Source of the DNA: Anthoceros angustus
Lineage: Eukaryota > Streptophyta > Anthocerotopsida > Anthocerotales > Anthocerotaceae
Assembly: GCA_010909165.1 (NCBI GenBank)
Contig: MU008173.1
Location: 992,001 to 1,056,000, forward strand
Direction: 5' to 3'
DNA length: 64,000 nt
Both the position numbers and the translations under genes were made by a program. Every line of letters starts with the position of its first letter. Within the stretch, counting starts at the first letter, position 1. The notes below the pieces were generated by a model. It worked only from the letters and a program-made list of their open reading frames with translations. It was not told the DNA's origin and searched no databases. Shown in pieces: positions 11,201 to 31,995 of the stretch.

Positions 11201-11799
11201 CCAAACCGTATGATATCTCTTCACTCAACCTACTCAGCTGCTTGGCATTTCTGTATCGTTCCTGTAGAACTTGCAGGTTTCTCAAGACAGCATGCAAATG
11301 CAGGAAGATGCTCGACTTGTATCATTCGAATGCAGTGACGCTGCCTTCAGCGAACAAATAAAACAGCGGGATCCCCTGGGCATAGGGTCTTCTCTCCTCC
11401 TCCCATCATTTTGCTTGTCAAGCAACAGTTGATTCTGCTATGTTATTAGTTTCAATTCTGAAACCTCAACCTTATGTGCAGGATGCCGGATCTGTCGGCC
11501 ATGCGCCTAGTTCGTCGCCTCCTAGAGTGGTATCCCGTAAGTGACCGTGTTGGTGCTTAATTATCGACCTTGAATGGCAATGTAGTCATTGCAGAAATGC
11601 TTGTGAGTTTCTTCATTTTGTTCATAGACATTCAACAATTCTGGTCTCCTATGGCAGTATATCTATGCAATGCCTGGTGGTGTAACAGTGAGAACTGACC
11701 ATGGGAGTTGAATTGCGGCAGGATGATCGGATCTCAGCTTTGGAGGCTCTGCAGGATGCTTATTTCCACGAAGCTGAGGACAGTACAAATGGATTCTGA
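5214..11799 (+). CDS. Membrane-anchored PP2C phosphatase fused to a protein kinase domain (PP2C51-like)
   Basis: Exons: 5214-5613, 5715-6265, 6451-6595, 6690-6939, 7061-7623, 7752-7888, 8443-8647, 8760-8997, 9083-9314, 9478-9589, 9672-9964, 10117-10174, 10254-10323, 10430-10504, 10589-10672, 10821-10964, 11117-11207, 11268-11386, 11482-11536, 11722-11799. All phases agree, giving 1299 aa. Residues about 7-22 are one hydrophobic segment. PP2C motifs follow: [49 protein letters not shown] and [10 protein letters not shown], so the metal-binding aspartates are present. The kinase starts near residue 830: [11 protein letters not shown] (first loop glycine is alanine), lysine in [43 protein letters not shown]. 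Catalytic residues look intact. The architecture matches Arabidopsis At3g63340 (PP2C51, whose kinase part was once annotated separately). Substrates are unknown. Exon 4's acceptor (6690) was chosen by phase and is the least certain. Confidence 0.9.
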
Positions 11800-13297
11800 A
11801 GAAAACCCGAAACTAAAATCCTTATGGATACTCATAATACCTACTGAAGCTTCGGGATTTGTATGTACCGCGTTCCTGGACTCCTGATGTTAATGACAAT
11901 GACCTTTTAAAAAGATTATTCAGATACATCGGTGTATTTAAGTAGCTATTTAGGCACCTGTCGTTGTCTGTTCCGAACACGTAGCTTTGTATTTAGCATA
12001 AGCCATACAGCGGAATGCTCACCGGATCTTCATCGCCATGGCTTTACGATGAGCATGGACTCTACAAGCTGAGCTGATACGGAGGGATGGGGTTATTTGG
12101 ACATTATAGGGACGTGTCAGTAGAACAGGGTTGTGGATGATGCAGCTCCAGCTGTCTCGCCTTCTCCATCAGGGCTGTCCTCCGACAGGCCTTCCTTTGG
12201 GATGCGTTGTACAGAGTCTATTTCTGAGGCTCAGAGTCCTCCCGATGCCATCTGCCTCCCAGGCTTAGGGCAGAGTCTCGCTGTTCCGTCTGCCTGCCTC
12301 GCCGCAGCGACACCAGTGTGGGGGCATGTGGATTCTGCTGTGGAGCATGCGGCTTCAGCATCCCACTATGGTGTTCGTACCCTAAGGTAAGCCTTCTTCC
12401 CTCCCCTAGCAAACGCGAACTGCGGGTTTTGGCCAGAGGCCTGCCCAAGCTATACACCAAGGCACAGAGATGCACAGCTCATCCCTTTTGATTGAATGAT
12501 GGCCAGCTTGGCCTTGCGATTGAATGATGGGGCAGCTTGCCCCTTGCGATTGAATTGAATGACGGGGCAGCTTGTCCCTTGCGATTGAATTGAATGATGG
12601 GGCGACTTTCCCTTCGAATGACGGGGCCCCGTCCTCGGCCAAGGAGTCATGGTTCCTCGGGGGGCATACGACAGGCACCCATGTGCGTATCCAAAGAAAC
12701 GCGCTAAGCTCATCAACACAAGCTGGCTTGGAGCTCATCAACACATGCTGGCTTGGCCGTCGCTGGAACATTAGTACAGGCATTTGAGGCTCCCCTTATT
12801 CAGTGCGGTACCGGTGCAGAAAGTTGGAAACCAGAGTGCATGTTGACGCCGGGAATCACTTGGAGTGGCATGTGCAGTGCAAAGAGAGATGCAAACGCGT
12901 CACCTTCATGCTAGTGGGTGGAAAATTCTCCTGCCTTATCAGGCACCCAAGTCGCTGCAAAGAAGAGTTCATTGTACAGCTTCGAGGTTCAGTGGTTAGG
13001 CTCCAACAGAATCTGCCTGCGCTAGAGATTCCAAGGCTCTAACAGCCTCAGAAAGTTCCCCCGCTCACGGTTCCAACGCCCATTACACGAATTGCTTTCG
13101 GTATACAAATTGATATAGGTGTGTTTAAAAGATTTATATATGCATACCAGATTCAGAGCATCGTGCATAGTATAATTCGCCTATCATCTTCGACAGCTCA
13201 AAGTAGGCTTGTTTTGACAGTGCCGCGAATCGGCTCTAAGCTTGTGGTTTAGGGCAGGGTTGATAACAGGCGCTATAGCTCCTTGTCTGCACCGAAG
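11800..13297. other. Intergenic stretch with two unrecognised open segments
   Basis: Contains the 3' flank of the PP2C-kinase gene. A plus-strand open segment at 12133-12390, rich in Ala, Ser and Pro, ends at a good donor (gtaagc, 12388). A second short segment at 12803-13042 has a cysteine-rich start (HVQCKERCKRVTF) and ends in a stop. The two could be exons of one unknown small gene, but no family is recognised and the segment between is a short tandem repeat. The last 250 bp is the AT-rich upstream region of HAKAI. Confidence 0.3.
12488..12630. repeat. Short tandem repeat (33-38 bp units) and nearby 25-bp duplication
   Basis: About four imperfect units based on gcgattgaatgatgggg and cagcttg(c/t)cccttgc follow each other. 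Just downstream (about 12707-12755) the phrase agctcatcaacaca followed by gctggcttgg occurs twice in tandem. No coding role is apparent. Confidence 0.8.
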
Positions 13298-13876
13298 ATG
13301 GCGAGCCTCACGATCCGCCTTAGTAAGGGGAAGGGGGTGGCCAACGCCCGAGGAGCTGTGAGGGAGGGGAATGATGTGCCAGAAGCTGCACCTGCTGTCG
13401 AGTCCCCTGCTGGCGATCAAGGAAATTCAGAGCTCCCCGTGGCAAGGGGTATCTCGAGTTCGTTGGTCAATCTACTGTCCGAAGTACGCGTGATGGGACG
13501 AAAGGCTGACAGGATGCCTGGGAATAAGGTTCACTTCTGCATTCGCTGTGATTTTCCCATCGCTGTGTACGGACGGCTGGACCCTTGTCAACATGTCTTC
13601 TGCTTGACTTGCGCAAAGAAGGCGCCCGAGTGCTACCTATGTGATGGGAAAGTTGCGCGGATACAGAGGATGGATGTGTTGGAAGGCATGTATGTCTGTG
13701 GCGCTCCCTCCTGTTTGTATTCTTTCCTTACTCAATCAGAATTCGAGTGGCATATCAGAGAATTCCATGCGGATCTCCTCAACATGCCAGATGCAAGCCA
13801 GGCTGCGCTGCCCCCGACCAATCAAGAGTCTTCTCAGCAGTATTACTACCAGGCTCAGCAAGCCTCGCGCCAGAGG

Positions 13877-13907
<31 letters not shown>

Positions 13908-14131
13908 TTCAGATGCAACAACAGGAATTGCAATCAGAGAAGCGTCAGAAACGAAAACCACAGGAAAATCAGCAGTGGGTTGTTCCTGGCCCGGGGGAGG
14001 GCTATGTCATCGATCAGTGGAATCACATGCCTTTGTACCCCCAGCAGCGGCATGATGAGGCACAGGGACAGCGTCATTTCAACCCCTATTTTGATCCTCC
14101 CGGGTATGAGTCCTCTATGCATGTTCAATAG
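13298..14131 (+). CDS. HAKAI: HAKAI-like RING E3 ligase (m6A methyltransferase complex component)
   Basis: Plant HAKAI is a RING-type E3 ubiquitin ligase homologue that belongs to the mRNA N6-adenosine methylation writer complex in the nucleus. The single-exon frame encodes 277 aa from ATG 13298. Residues 81-115 form a RING-like zinc site: CIRCDFPIAVYGRLDPCQHV, then FCLTCAKKAPECYLC. A second zinc pair follows (Cys134, Cys139, His152, His157), making the Hakai pY-binding-type fold. After it come a glutamine-rich tract (CAG run at about 13876-13903, coding about 10 Gln) and a Pro/Tyr/Gln-rich tail. It is somewhat shorter than the Arabidopsis protein. It converges on POLQ, whose stop lies 224 bp downstream. 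The absence of introns is notable but the frame is intact. Confidence 0.88.
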
Positions 14132-14354
14132 CGTTGAGGTCTGAGCTGCGAGTGCGTATCTGACTGAACATATCTGCTAGGGCCAGGAACCTGGGCAAAA
14201 ACTCCGCGGTTGCTAAGTTTCCACATTATGTATTATTCAAAGAATTACAACAAGCTGGTCGTCTCTGAACTGTAATGAACCTCCTCTTTCTGGGCCGCAG
14301 AAATGTGATGACTGGTCAACAGGTTCTGTAGTGTACTTCTCTGAAACTATGCTT

Positions 14355-24119
<9,765 letters not shown>

Positions 24120-24823
24120 GGTAGCGCAGAGCAGCGCCTCCTCCCATGCAATTCAGCCCAGCAACTTCAGGATCCTGCCTCATCAATCCCCGGAGAATCT
24201 GCAGTCCCGGTTGCTTCAAGACCGAGACGACGTCTGCCCCACTGTATAGCCGAACGTTTAGCCATAACAGAAGGCACCAGAATTTGTCCACGATAAACCC
24301 AGCTCCCACCAACTCTTCAGCTTATTACACTCCTCTTGTCTTAGCCTCCACAATCTAATGGGCAATCTCCCTCTCGCTCACCCACCGATCCCGTTGTACA
24401 TTTGAAATTCCTGTTGGTAGTCTCCACAAATGTGGAGCAAGTAGTTGCTCACAGTAACAGACAAAAACGGGCCCACAAAAGACAAAATATTTCCCACTTC
24501 ATTAATTCTTCTCGGCATTCCCAAACACACCTGCGCAGTCCCAGATCCAGAGACGCCCAGACCTAAAGATGTATATACTGTAATGAATAACTAGGCTGCC
24601 GAACCTGAGGAACCGAAGCTGCCATTCGAATTCAAACAAAGGAGCCAAAGAAGCGCTTGCGGCCGGCTGCGGGAGGAGCTCAGAGCGCTGAGAGCAGCTG
24701 TGTTGTGCGAAAATGCGTGGGCGGGCAGGGATGTGATCCTCTCCTATGAACTCAGTAGGGCTCATTGCAGGGAAGCTGTGGCAAATGGGGCTGTGAGGGA
24801 AACGTTTCTTGTTGAGCTGGGGA
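24120..24823. promoter_or_regulatory. Shared upstream region of POLQ (-) and the coiled-coil gene (+)
   Basis: The two genes start about 700 bp apart and face away from each other. Short frames here are interrupted and unlike any family. No TATA box is obvious on either strand at a conventional distance. Bidirectional promoter function is inferred from geometry. Confidence 0.4.
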
Positions 24824-26913
24824 ATGGCTGGAAGAGTGGTGCTCACGGGGCAGGTGAAGAGAGCCAGGGGAGGGGCCACATGGATGCTGCAGGAGGAAAA
24901 GGGGGAAGCGAGTCATGCCAATGCCTGCCACAGTTACAACGAGAATGCGTCTCCCAACTTGCAACCCGGCGCTGGTGAGTGGGAAACGTCTTTCAGGAAG
25001 CTGCAGATCGGGGCGCTCGAGAGGGAGGAGGAGGCCAGGCTGAGGCGGATAGGAGAGCAGTACCGGCTGCCGGCCAAGGAGCTGCTGGGAGCGGGGAGCC
25101 AGGGGGAGGACAGTCTTGGAGCCATCTTGAGCAGGCAGAAGCAGCTGCTGTCGGAGCTCCGGACCCGGCCTCTGCGGGAGGTGGACGGGGACGCGGGAGG
25201 GAGAAGTCCGGCGCTTCTTGCTAGGAAAGCAGGGGATCAGAATGTGGCGTCTACGGGCAGGGGAAAGGCCGCGAGTGGGCGCGAGAATCCCAGACCCTGG
25301 GCCTCGTCGTACAAGCCGGCGGCTCCGGCTGGAAAGGAAGGAGGGAGCTCCAGAGCTGTGAAGGCGGGGGCACGGAAGGCCAAGCCGGTGCCGGCGTCGG
25401 ATCAGCAGCAGAGTGAGGGAGAGGTGAAGAAGGATGTGAAATTGGAGGCCGGGAGGCCGGGAGACGGCCATGCGTTGCAGGAGAAGCATGTGATGGTGTT
25501 TGCGTCACAGGCCGAGGAGTGGGAAGCGGAGATGAACAGCATGGCGTCGGAGCCGCCTTCGCAGGTGTCGTTGTGGAAGGACTCGTCGACCTCGGTGTCG
25601 GTTTCGGTGTCTACCAGCTCACAAGGGCATAAGGGAGGCACCACGGGGTCGGAGGGAGAGAATGGGATAGGCAGGTACACCATGGGAAATCTCACGGACC
25701 TGCACAAGGAAATTCTGTCTCTTGCGGGGGATGGAGCTTCGTCCGGGGTCAGGAGCGGTGACAGGATACCTTCAAGAAAGGACATCCTCACCCGGACGGG
25801 TCGGAAGAGCAGAAGGCTGTCGCAACTGCTGAGGAGTGAGGAAGATTTGTTGAGGCAAAACAAGCATTATGCTGTGGAGTTGCAGCTTTTGCAGGATCAA
25901 TTGGATACCAAAGACAATGAAGTATGTCGCCACACCTTTAGCCCTCATTCAATGATGCGTTTGCCTCCTTCCAGCTGACAGTATCATGTGGCAGATACAA
26001 AGTGTTCGCACTGCAGGGATGCTGCTTAAGAGCTTGTACTACAAGCAATGTGAGGAGTTGAAGGCGTTGAAGGCCTCCTACCCGGCCACTTTTAAGGAAA
26101 CCACAGAGTTGAGGGAGCTCTGCAGGAAGCAGGAGCACGAGATGAATCTCAGCCGTGCTCAGCTTTCTGCATTCAAGTCACAGGTTTCCAGTTTAACTGC
26201 AGAGCTTGTGTCCGAGAAGCACAACCTGGCCAAGGTACTGATCCTGGCCAGCAGCCCTCATCTGTTGCTCTCTTACAAGGCTTCCACTGACCAAGTTGAA
26301 ATGCACAGTTGAAAGTCGAAAGAGATCTCCTTCAACAAAAGGTTGAACGAGGTGAACGAGCTCTTCAGACTACGTGTAAACAATGTAACACTGAGCCCAA
26401 CGCTGAGGTAAGCAACACAAGACTGGCAATACAGTTTCTGATCCTGGCAAAAGGAAGCGATGGTCCTACCACTAAGGTTTCATTGGCTGGGGGCCTTAGT
26501 GCTTGCAGGAAACTGGCCGAACGACGGTCAGGAAGACCTATCGGAAAGGAATCAATTCCAGCGCTGTGCCCACCCTGGTGCCGTATAGCGAAGAACACTC
26601 CCAGGTACCGTATTCCATCCCACTGCAAAGATGCCACTCACGAGGCTCCTGCGTCACAGCCTGTTTGTCATTGTCTGAGGACTTGCAGGGTGTGCGGAAG
26701 ATTGGTGAAAAACTAATGAGCGACAGGGAATTGGGAGACATGCTAGTGAAACTACACAGCTATGCAAATCGTGAACAAGCAAGCTTGCAAGAGAGGTGCG
26801 TCCACGCTTTCCAACAGCTCCGACAGTCTTCCCAATCAGATGGCCCAGATGATCTGGATTCTGTCAAGTCCAGGCTTGGAAGAATATTGGGTCCTGTGGG
26901 TCGGTCTAATTGA
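24824..26913 (+). CDS. Coiled-coil protein of unknown function
   Basis: Not recognised as a named family. Proposed exons: 24824-25921, about 25982-26234, 26309-26407, 26509-26604, 26689-26913; downstream junctions are GT-AG and in phase. Exon 1 (366 codons) is rich in Arg, Gly, Ser and Glu and ends in a probable helix (RSEEDLLRQNKHYAVELQLL). Exon 2 continues as coiled coil (LKSLYYKQCEELKALKASY, RKQEHEMNLSRAQLSAFKSQ), exon 3 is VERDLLQQKVERGERAL, and exon 5 ends with a Gln/Ser-rich tail. The exon 1-2 junction does not join in frame: the best acceptor (near 25981) gives YHVADTKCSHCRDAA and then a stop, while the coiled coil continues in another frame from about 26025. A small indel there, or an unseen splice choice, is likely. 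Overall it looks like a cytoskeletal or scaffold-type protein, by composition only. Confidence 0.6.
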
Positions 26914-27768
26914 GAGGCTAGGACACGGCACGCATTCGTCCGATGTACTTGTATTTTTGGAAGAGACTGAGCATATCGATAAAGGCTTAGAACACCCCCT
27001 TTGCGGCATCACGTGAGAGGAGTCACTCCTTGCAAGGATACCAACCGGCCAGCTAGCAGAACAGGCGTTTATCGATCAATCAAGCTCCACGGTCACGAGA
27101 ACCTTCCAAGCACAATGAAATAAGGGGAAGCCACCAGCGGCGGCCAAAACAACACACAAGACTCTTTACGGTCTATAGACAATGATAGACATGCAAGCTC
27201 TAGAAATCGGATGTACATAAATCATATGGTGAAGTCCGCCATCAGGACACGTGAACGAAGATGCGAAGGAAAGCTGCATATATTGATCACAGCCATCTAG
27301 AGGACAGCAATATACGGAACAACTCATACCACCTCGCAGAAGCCCTTTCACAGAAGCTGAGGCTGATGTTCCTCCAATAGAGTTAAATATACCAAACCCA
27401 TCCAAAAATCAAACCACTTCTGAAGCGACAGAAGCTATCAACGAGGACATCAGCCTGAAATCAAAGCAGCTGGCCAACATCAAATCCAACTCACCTGAGG
27501 TCACTCATCCCTCCAACAAGTATCAGCTACTCCCCCTACCCTCTTCTCAGGCTCATACCACAACGGTTGAACAAGGTTCTCTCAGCTTCAGTCCCTTCAA
27601 GGGTTAATTGCCCAGGAGAGGTTCAGCATACCTTACTACCATTAATTTACAGTTCAACACCATCACCTTATCTTCACTAGAGGTCCTCTTTCTGCAGGCC
27701 TATCAACATTTCAGGGATGTCGTTCTAACATCTTGCTCAATCTTTCAAAAAAAAAAAGAAAGCCTAGT
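26914..27768. other. Convergent 3' flanks
   Basis: Lies between the ends of the coiled-coil gene (+) and eIF(iso)4G (-). No open frame longer than about 85 codons and no recognisable protein. An A11 run at 27750 is on the plus strand, so it is not a polyA tail of the minus-strand gene. It presumably contains both 3' UTRs. Confidence 0.4.
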
Positions 27769-30379
27769 TCAGGGTAGCAGAAAACTAAGCCCTTCTTGTT
27801 CAGAAATACTCTGAGCTGCAGCCCTGTCAGCAGCACCGAAGATACTGACAATATCAATAGATGATTGCTTTACCCCAGCCACTACTGAGTCCTCACCTCG
27901 CTTGGACTTCAGAGTCTTCAGAGCAGCCACAGATACTGCTCGTCGGTTCAGCTCATCTTCAAGTTTGTCAGTGGCCGATCGAAGGACGGTCAAATCAAAA
28001 ATATTTTCGGCAACAAGCTGTCCGATAAGCTCTCCAACATGCCTGCCTGCCAAGGGAATATCCATCACAATGTCATCTAGCTGCTCGGCCACCTGCACCA
28101 CACCTCTGAGAACATCAGGACCTGAGATTGTCTTTTTTCTACTCAGGTGGATGATAAGCTTGGTCAGCAGTTCCCGATCTCGATCCTTCTTCTCCAAAGC
28201 TGTAAATACGGCCACCTCAACAAAAGTAGCATGCCATGTGGGTGCACGAAGCTCTTCGACACACAACGTAGCCTCATTAAGGTCTGCAATGGAGAAATAC
28301 TCAGACAGCAGGGAGCCTGTCTTCTTCCTCAACACGGTATCCGATGGGGCCTGTCCCTCCGCAGCTGCTCGTGGTGGTGCCGCCGGAGCTTCAACCCTAG
28401 ATGGCACCGCGGCAGGGGGGGCTACAGGCCCTGACCCAACTGGCCCCCTCTCCGGCACCCGCAAGCTCGATGTCTCAGGAACAGGTATACCTGCAAGAGC
28501 AGTCGTGGGAGGACGGGCTTGATTACCCAATAGCGCACTTGTCTTCCCCAAAAATGACCCACCACTGCCCTGAGGCAACACCCTGGAGGGCATGCTCGAA
28601 TACGCAGCAGGCGGGGCCCTGCCCTGAGGAAGAGGGAGCACACCTTCCCGCTTCCCCTTCCGTCCAGCAATCTCCCACCCATCCATCTCCACGCTGGGAA
28701 ACCCGGAAGACGGAAGGCCAGGCATGGCATGTGCGGTTGGCGGCAAGCCCGGCATGCCAGGCATCCCCGGCATCCTCCCCCCAGCTCTCGGAGGGAAGAA
28801 GAAGTCCGGCCCAGGTGGACCTCCAGAACCACGCCCCCCATTCCTGAAGCTGGTAGACCCAGGACGGATACCCAACTTCTGCTCTGCCTCAGAGTGGATC
28901 TCATTAATAGTCTTAGCCTTGAGCTCCTCCCGCCTAGGCACCCACTTATTAGACCGCAGATCAACAACATCCCTGCACATGAAACGAATACGGGAGGCCA
29001 GCTTGGGGTTGTTGCTGAAGTCGGTCAGCGCCCGGAAGTAAGAATCCATCACCTGCCTCGACTTCACACTCTCCTCCAGCTGCTTCCCCACAGTGACCAT
29101 GAGCTGACACAAAGCCTCCACGTTCTCCTCCGCAGGCACACTCGACCTATCTTGCCCTAGCAGCTCGTTGATGCACGCATGCACTATCTTCTCCGGAATC
29201 ATCTTCTGCTTGAAGAGCTCTCCGATAAGCTTGATGTTCCCCAGCGTCCGCAGCTTCACATTCCGCTCCTTCTCGGCCCGCAGCGCCTCCTGCTCCGGAG
29301 CCACAAGCTGCCTCACCTCATTCCGAAGCGCGTCGGCGCCCTCGAACTCTTCCTGACACGTGTTCAGCAGGATCCTCCTGAACGTGATGGGCTTCTCCCC
29401 GGGATCCTCCGCCGGGAATTCCGGCAGCGCTTTGCTAAGATTGACGCACAGCTCCGCGTACAGGCTGCAGAAGGACGGCTCCAGCACCGCCTTGTCGAAC
29501 ACCAGCGATATCACGCCCTGCAGAATCTCGGCCGAGTCGATCCCCGCCGCCAGCATCTGCTCCAGCAGCACATCGAACTTCTCCGGCGTGAGCTTGTTGA
29601 GAATCCCCTTGACGATGCGGAACACCTTGTCCTTCTCCGACTGCGCCCCGCGGCGGGCCGACCACGGACTGGCCGCGCGCACGATCCCCGCCGGCACCTG
29701 CGGCCTGGGCTGCTGCTGCCCCGGCTGCTGGCCCTGCTGCCCCGCTGCGGCCCTGACCCACCACCGCCCTGCTCCTGCGATCTCCGCCCTGCTGCCCACC
29801 GGCCCTGCTGCCCCTGCCCACCAGGGCCGCCCTTGCCGTCTTTCTTCCCGTCCCTCCCCGCGCTGCTGCTCGGGCGGGAGCGGGGCAGCGGGAGCGCAGC
29901 CGCCAGTCCCTCCCGTCCTCCTGAGGGACGGGCGCCGGCGCGCCCTCGGCTGCAACTGCGAGGAAGTTGCAGCGGCCCCCACTGGGCCTCCTCCGGGGCC
30001 CCCGCCAGTTTGCCCTCCAGATCCGCCTGCAGAAGCTCGGGCGGGACCTGCCTGCAACTGTCCTGGAACTCCAGCAATTGCTGCCGGGTGTAGCGCACCT
30101 TTCCTTGCGCCTCCGAGAACCCGCCTTCGCTGTTCTTGGCCACCGAAGGCTCCCCGCCCGCCGACAATCCCGCCCGGGCGCCTGCCGCAGCCCGGACCCC
30201 CCGATGCCGCCGCCAGCCGCCCCGCCCGGCCTGAAGGAGAAGGCCCCGTACTTCCCCCCTCCCGGGCGGAGGTTCACGTTCTCCTGCTGCAATGCAGGCG
30301 CCTTCGACGCCACCCCCACATCCACGCCCGAGGAGGCCGAGAATTGGTTCGCCGGCGACATGGTGTCCATTGTTGCCAT
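27769..30379 (-). CDS. eIF(iso)4G translation initiation scaffold, with apparent frame breaks near the N-terminus
   Basis: The plant-specific scaffold of the eIF(iso)4F cap-binding complex; it bridges eIF(iso)4E, eIF4A and eIF3. ATG at 30379 begins MATMDTMSPANQFSASSG and reaches LRPGGGKYGAFSFRPGG. The conserved VRYTRQQLLEFQDSCRQVP segment is in a second frame (change at about 30160-30215). PWSARRGAQSEKDKVFRIVK and everything after it are in a third (change at about 29660-29990). From there about 620 codons run uninterrupted: MIF4G domain (KGILNKLTPEKFDVLLEQML onwards, with VFDKAVLEPSFCSLYAELC), a Gly/Pro/Met linker, and an MA3 domain (LLSEYFSIADLNEATLCVEE onwards). No intron is seen, unlike typical plant homologues. 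The breaks lie in very GC-rich sequence and could be sequencing errors; alternatively this is a retrocopy. Identity is secure, functionality is not. Confidence 0.83.
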
Positions 30380-31945
30380 TCCGCAGAGCCCCGACTCCCT
30401 CAGAGCCCCGACTCCCCCACAGCCCTGACTCCCTCAGAGCCCCGACTCCCTCAGATCCCAGATCCCCAGATCCGCACCCCGCCGCCTCTCCTCCCCACAC
30501 ACACACACCACACCACACCACACCACACCACACCGCCGCAGATCCTCTATACCTCTACCTCACCTCGCCTCTACGGTGCCAATCAGGGTTGGTGGAAACC
30601 CAACAAAGCAAGGCAGCAGAGCAGCGCAGAGTCTGCAGAGCAAAACCAAGCAAAGCAAAGCAAAGCGCAGCTAAAACCCTTGCACCCTTCACGCATATAT
30701 AGGCCAGGCAAATCAACACAGAGGCGAGGCTGGGCGAGGGCGAGGGAGAGGGCGATTCCGCCGGGGCATCTGTATAGCCTAATGGACGGGATCACACCCC
30801 TTGCCCGCGCTGGAACCTGGAACAGGGGGCCGGGAAAGGAAAGGGGGGAGAAGGAAAGGAGAAGAGAAAGGGAAGGAGAAGGCAAGAGCCTAGGGGTGAG
30901 TTGCTGTGCCAACACTGCTCTCACACACCGTCTTTCCCATCCATTCTGGCCCTCCTTCACATACTCCTCTCGTCTGCATGCCCCAACCCTAATTCTATCC
31001 CTTTCAATCAACTTCGCTACTGCATACACCTCTCACATATTTTGGCCCTCGCTTCCTTTCCGTTCCGTTCCCTCTTCATACGGAGACCCCTCAAGTTTTA
31101 CACATATAAAATACTACCCATAAAAAAACTTGGATCCGCTATAGTAATTCAATTCAATTTAATAAGAAGTTATGAAACGCACACAACTCCCATCTGGAGT
31201 GGACCCAATTTTCTTTTCTTCTTTCACAAAAACTGTTTATATATATCAGCTTAAGTAAAAGCTTTAGAGCAAAGAAACTAAAGAGTTTTCAAGATGTATT
31301 AAAATATGCTCAAGATAAACAATTTATAGACCATAACCTTCTAATATAGATAGAGGACTAAACATATTCCAAGTATAAATTAAAGTTGAAACTTCTTTTT
31401 ACACTTTCTATATAGCATAGAATATATAAGTCCAAATAGTTCGTTTCTATTTTAAATTATTTTATTACTAATCATTTCATATGTGATTTTAAATACGCAA
31501 CATACCTAGTTACCTAAATCCTTGGGTCTCCTCGGAGCTTTCCTATAGTAGATGATTGGTCCCCATCTTTTTTTATGTAATAAAATGCTTACCAACTTAA
31601 GTAGGTACAAACTATGTGTTCAATAGTGTATAAGATGTCACTCATTACTTGTTTGTAGATTTGAAATTATAAATTCTGCCCCAACCCTAATTCTATCCCT
31701 TTCTTGTAGATTTACTTCATACAATACTATATAGGAAATATTTATATTTTGACTTCTTTTTCTATTCATGTATGAAGTTAAAGTTTCTGGAAGACTTTAT
31801 AAAATAAGCAGAGATGGAAACCACCATATGTTAAAGTTTTCTAATAAAAGGAACGATAATGTTGATTTGTATATGTGATGGATCTTATTGCTCTTCAGCA
31901 ATAGCAAATCCTAAGAGGTTATAGTAAGGGAATATGTGATGAATC
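30380..31945. other. Upstream of eIF(iso)4G: simple repeats, then AT-rich intergenic DNA
   Basis: At 30385-30470 the phrase agccccgactccctcag is repeated in tandem about five times with variants. A CA/CCACA microsatellite follows at about 30498-30535 and a GCAAA repeat at about 30643-30668. From about 31100 base composition shifts abruptly to AT-rich with no coding potential. A 27-bp word starting tgccccaacccta occurs exactly at 30979-31005 and again at 31677-31703. The strand of any transcription through the repeats would be that of the eIF(iso)4G leader. Confidence 0.6.
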
Positions 31946-31995
31946 TTACTGTTCTTCTGCAATTGTAAATCCTAAGAGGTTACAGTAAGGGAAGT
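31877..31995. repeat. Tandem duplication of the 3' end of the adjacent cysteine-rich gene
   Basis: Two copies of about 58 bp (roughly 31879-31934 and 31937-31992) share gat(g)aatctta(c/t)tg, then caaatcctaagaggtta and agtaaggga. The right copy includes the stop codon and last codons of the minus-strand gene ending at 31946; the left copy lies just beyond it. They differ at several positions, so the duplication is not recent. Confidence 0.75.

Noticed and set aside
27748-27762. PolyA tail of a retroposed eIF(iso)4G copy
   Set aside because: The A-run is on the plus strand, while the gene is on the minus strand, so it is in the wrong orientation for a tail.
29360-31123. Plus-strand open frame of 587 codons
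   Set aside because: It is antisense to eIF(iso)4G and its GC-rich leader, is dominated by Pro, Arg, Ala and low-complexity sequence, and matches no family. It is a by-product of composition.
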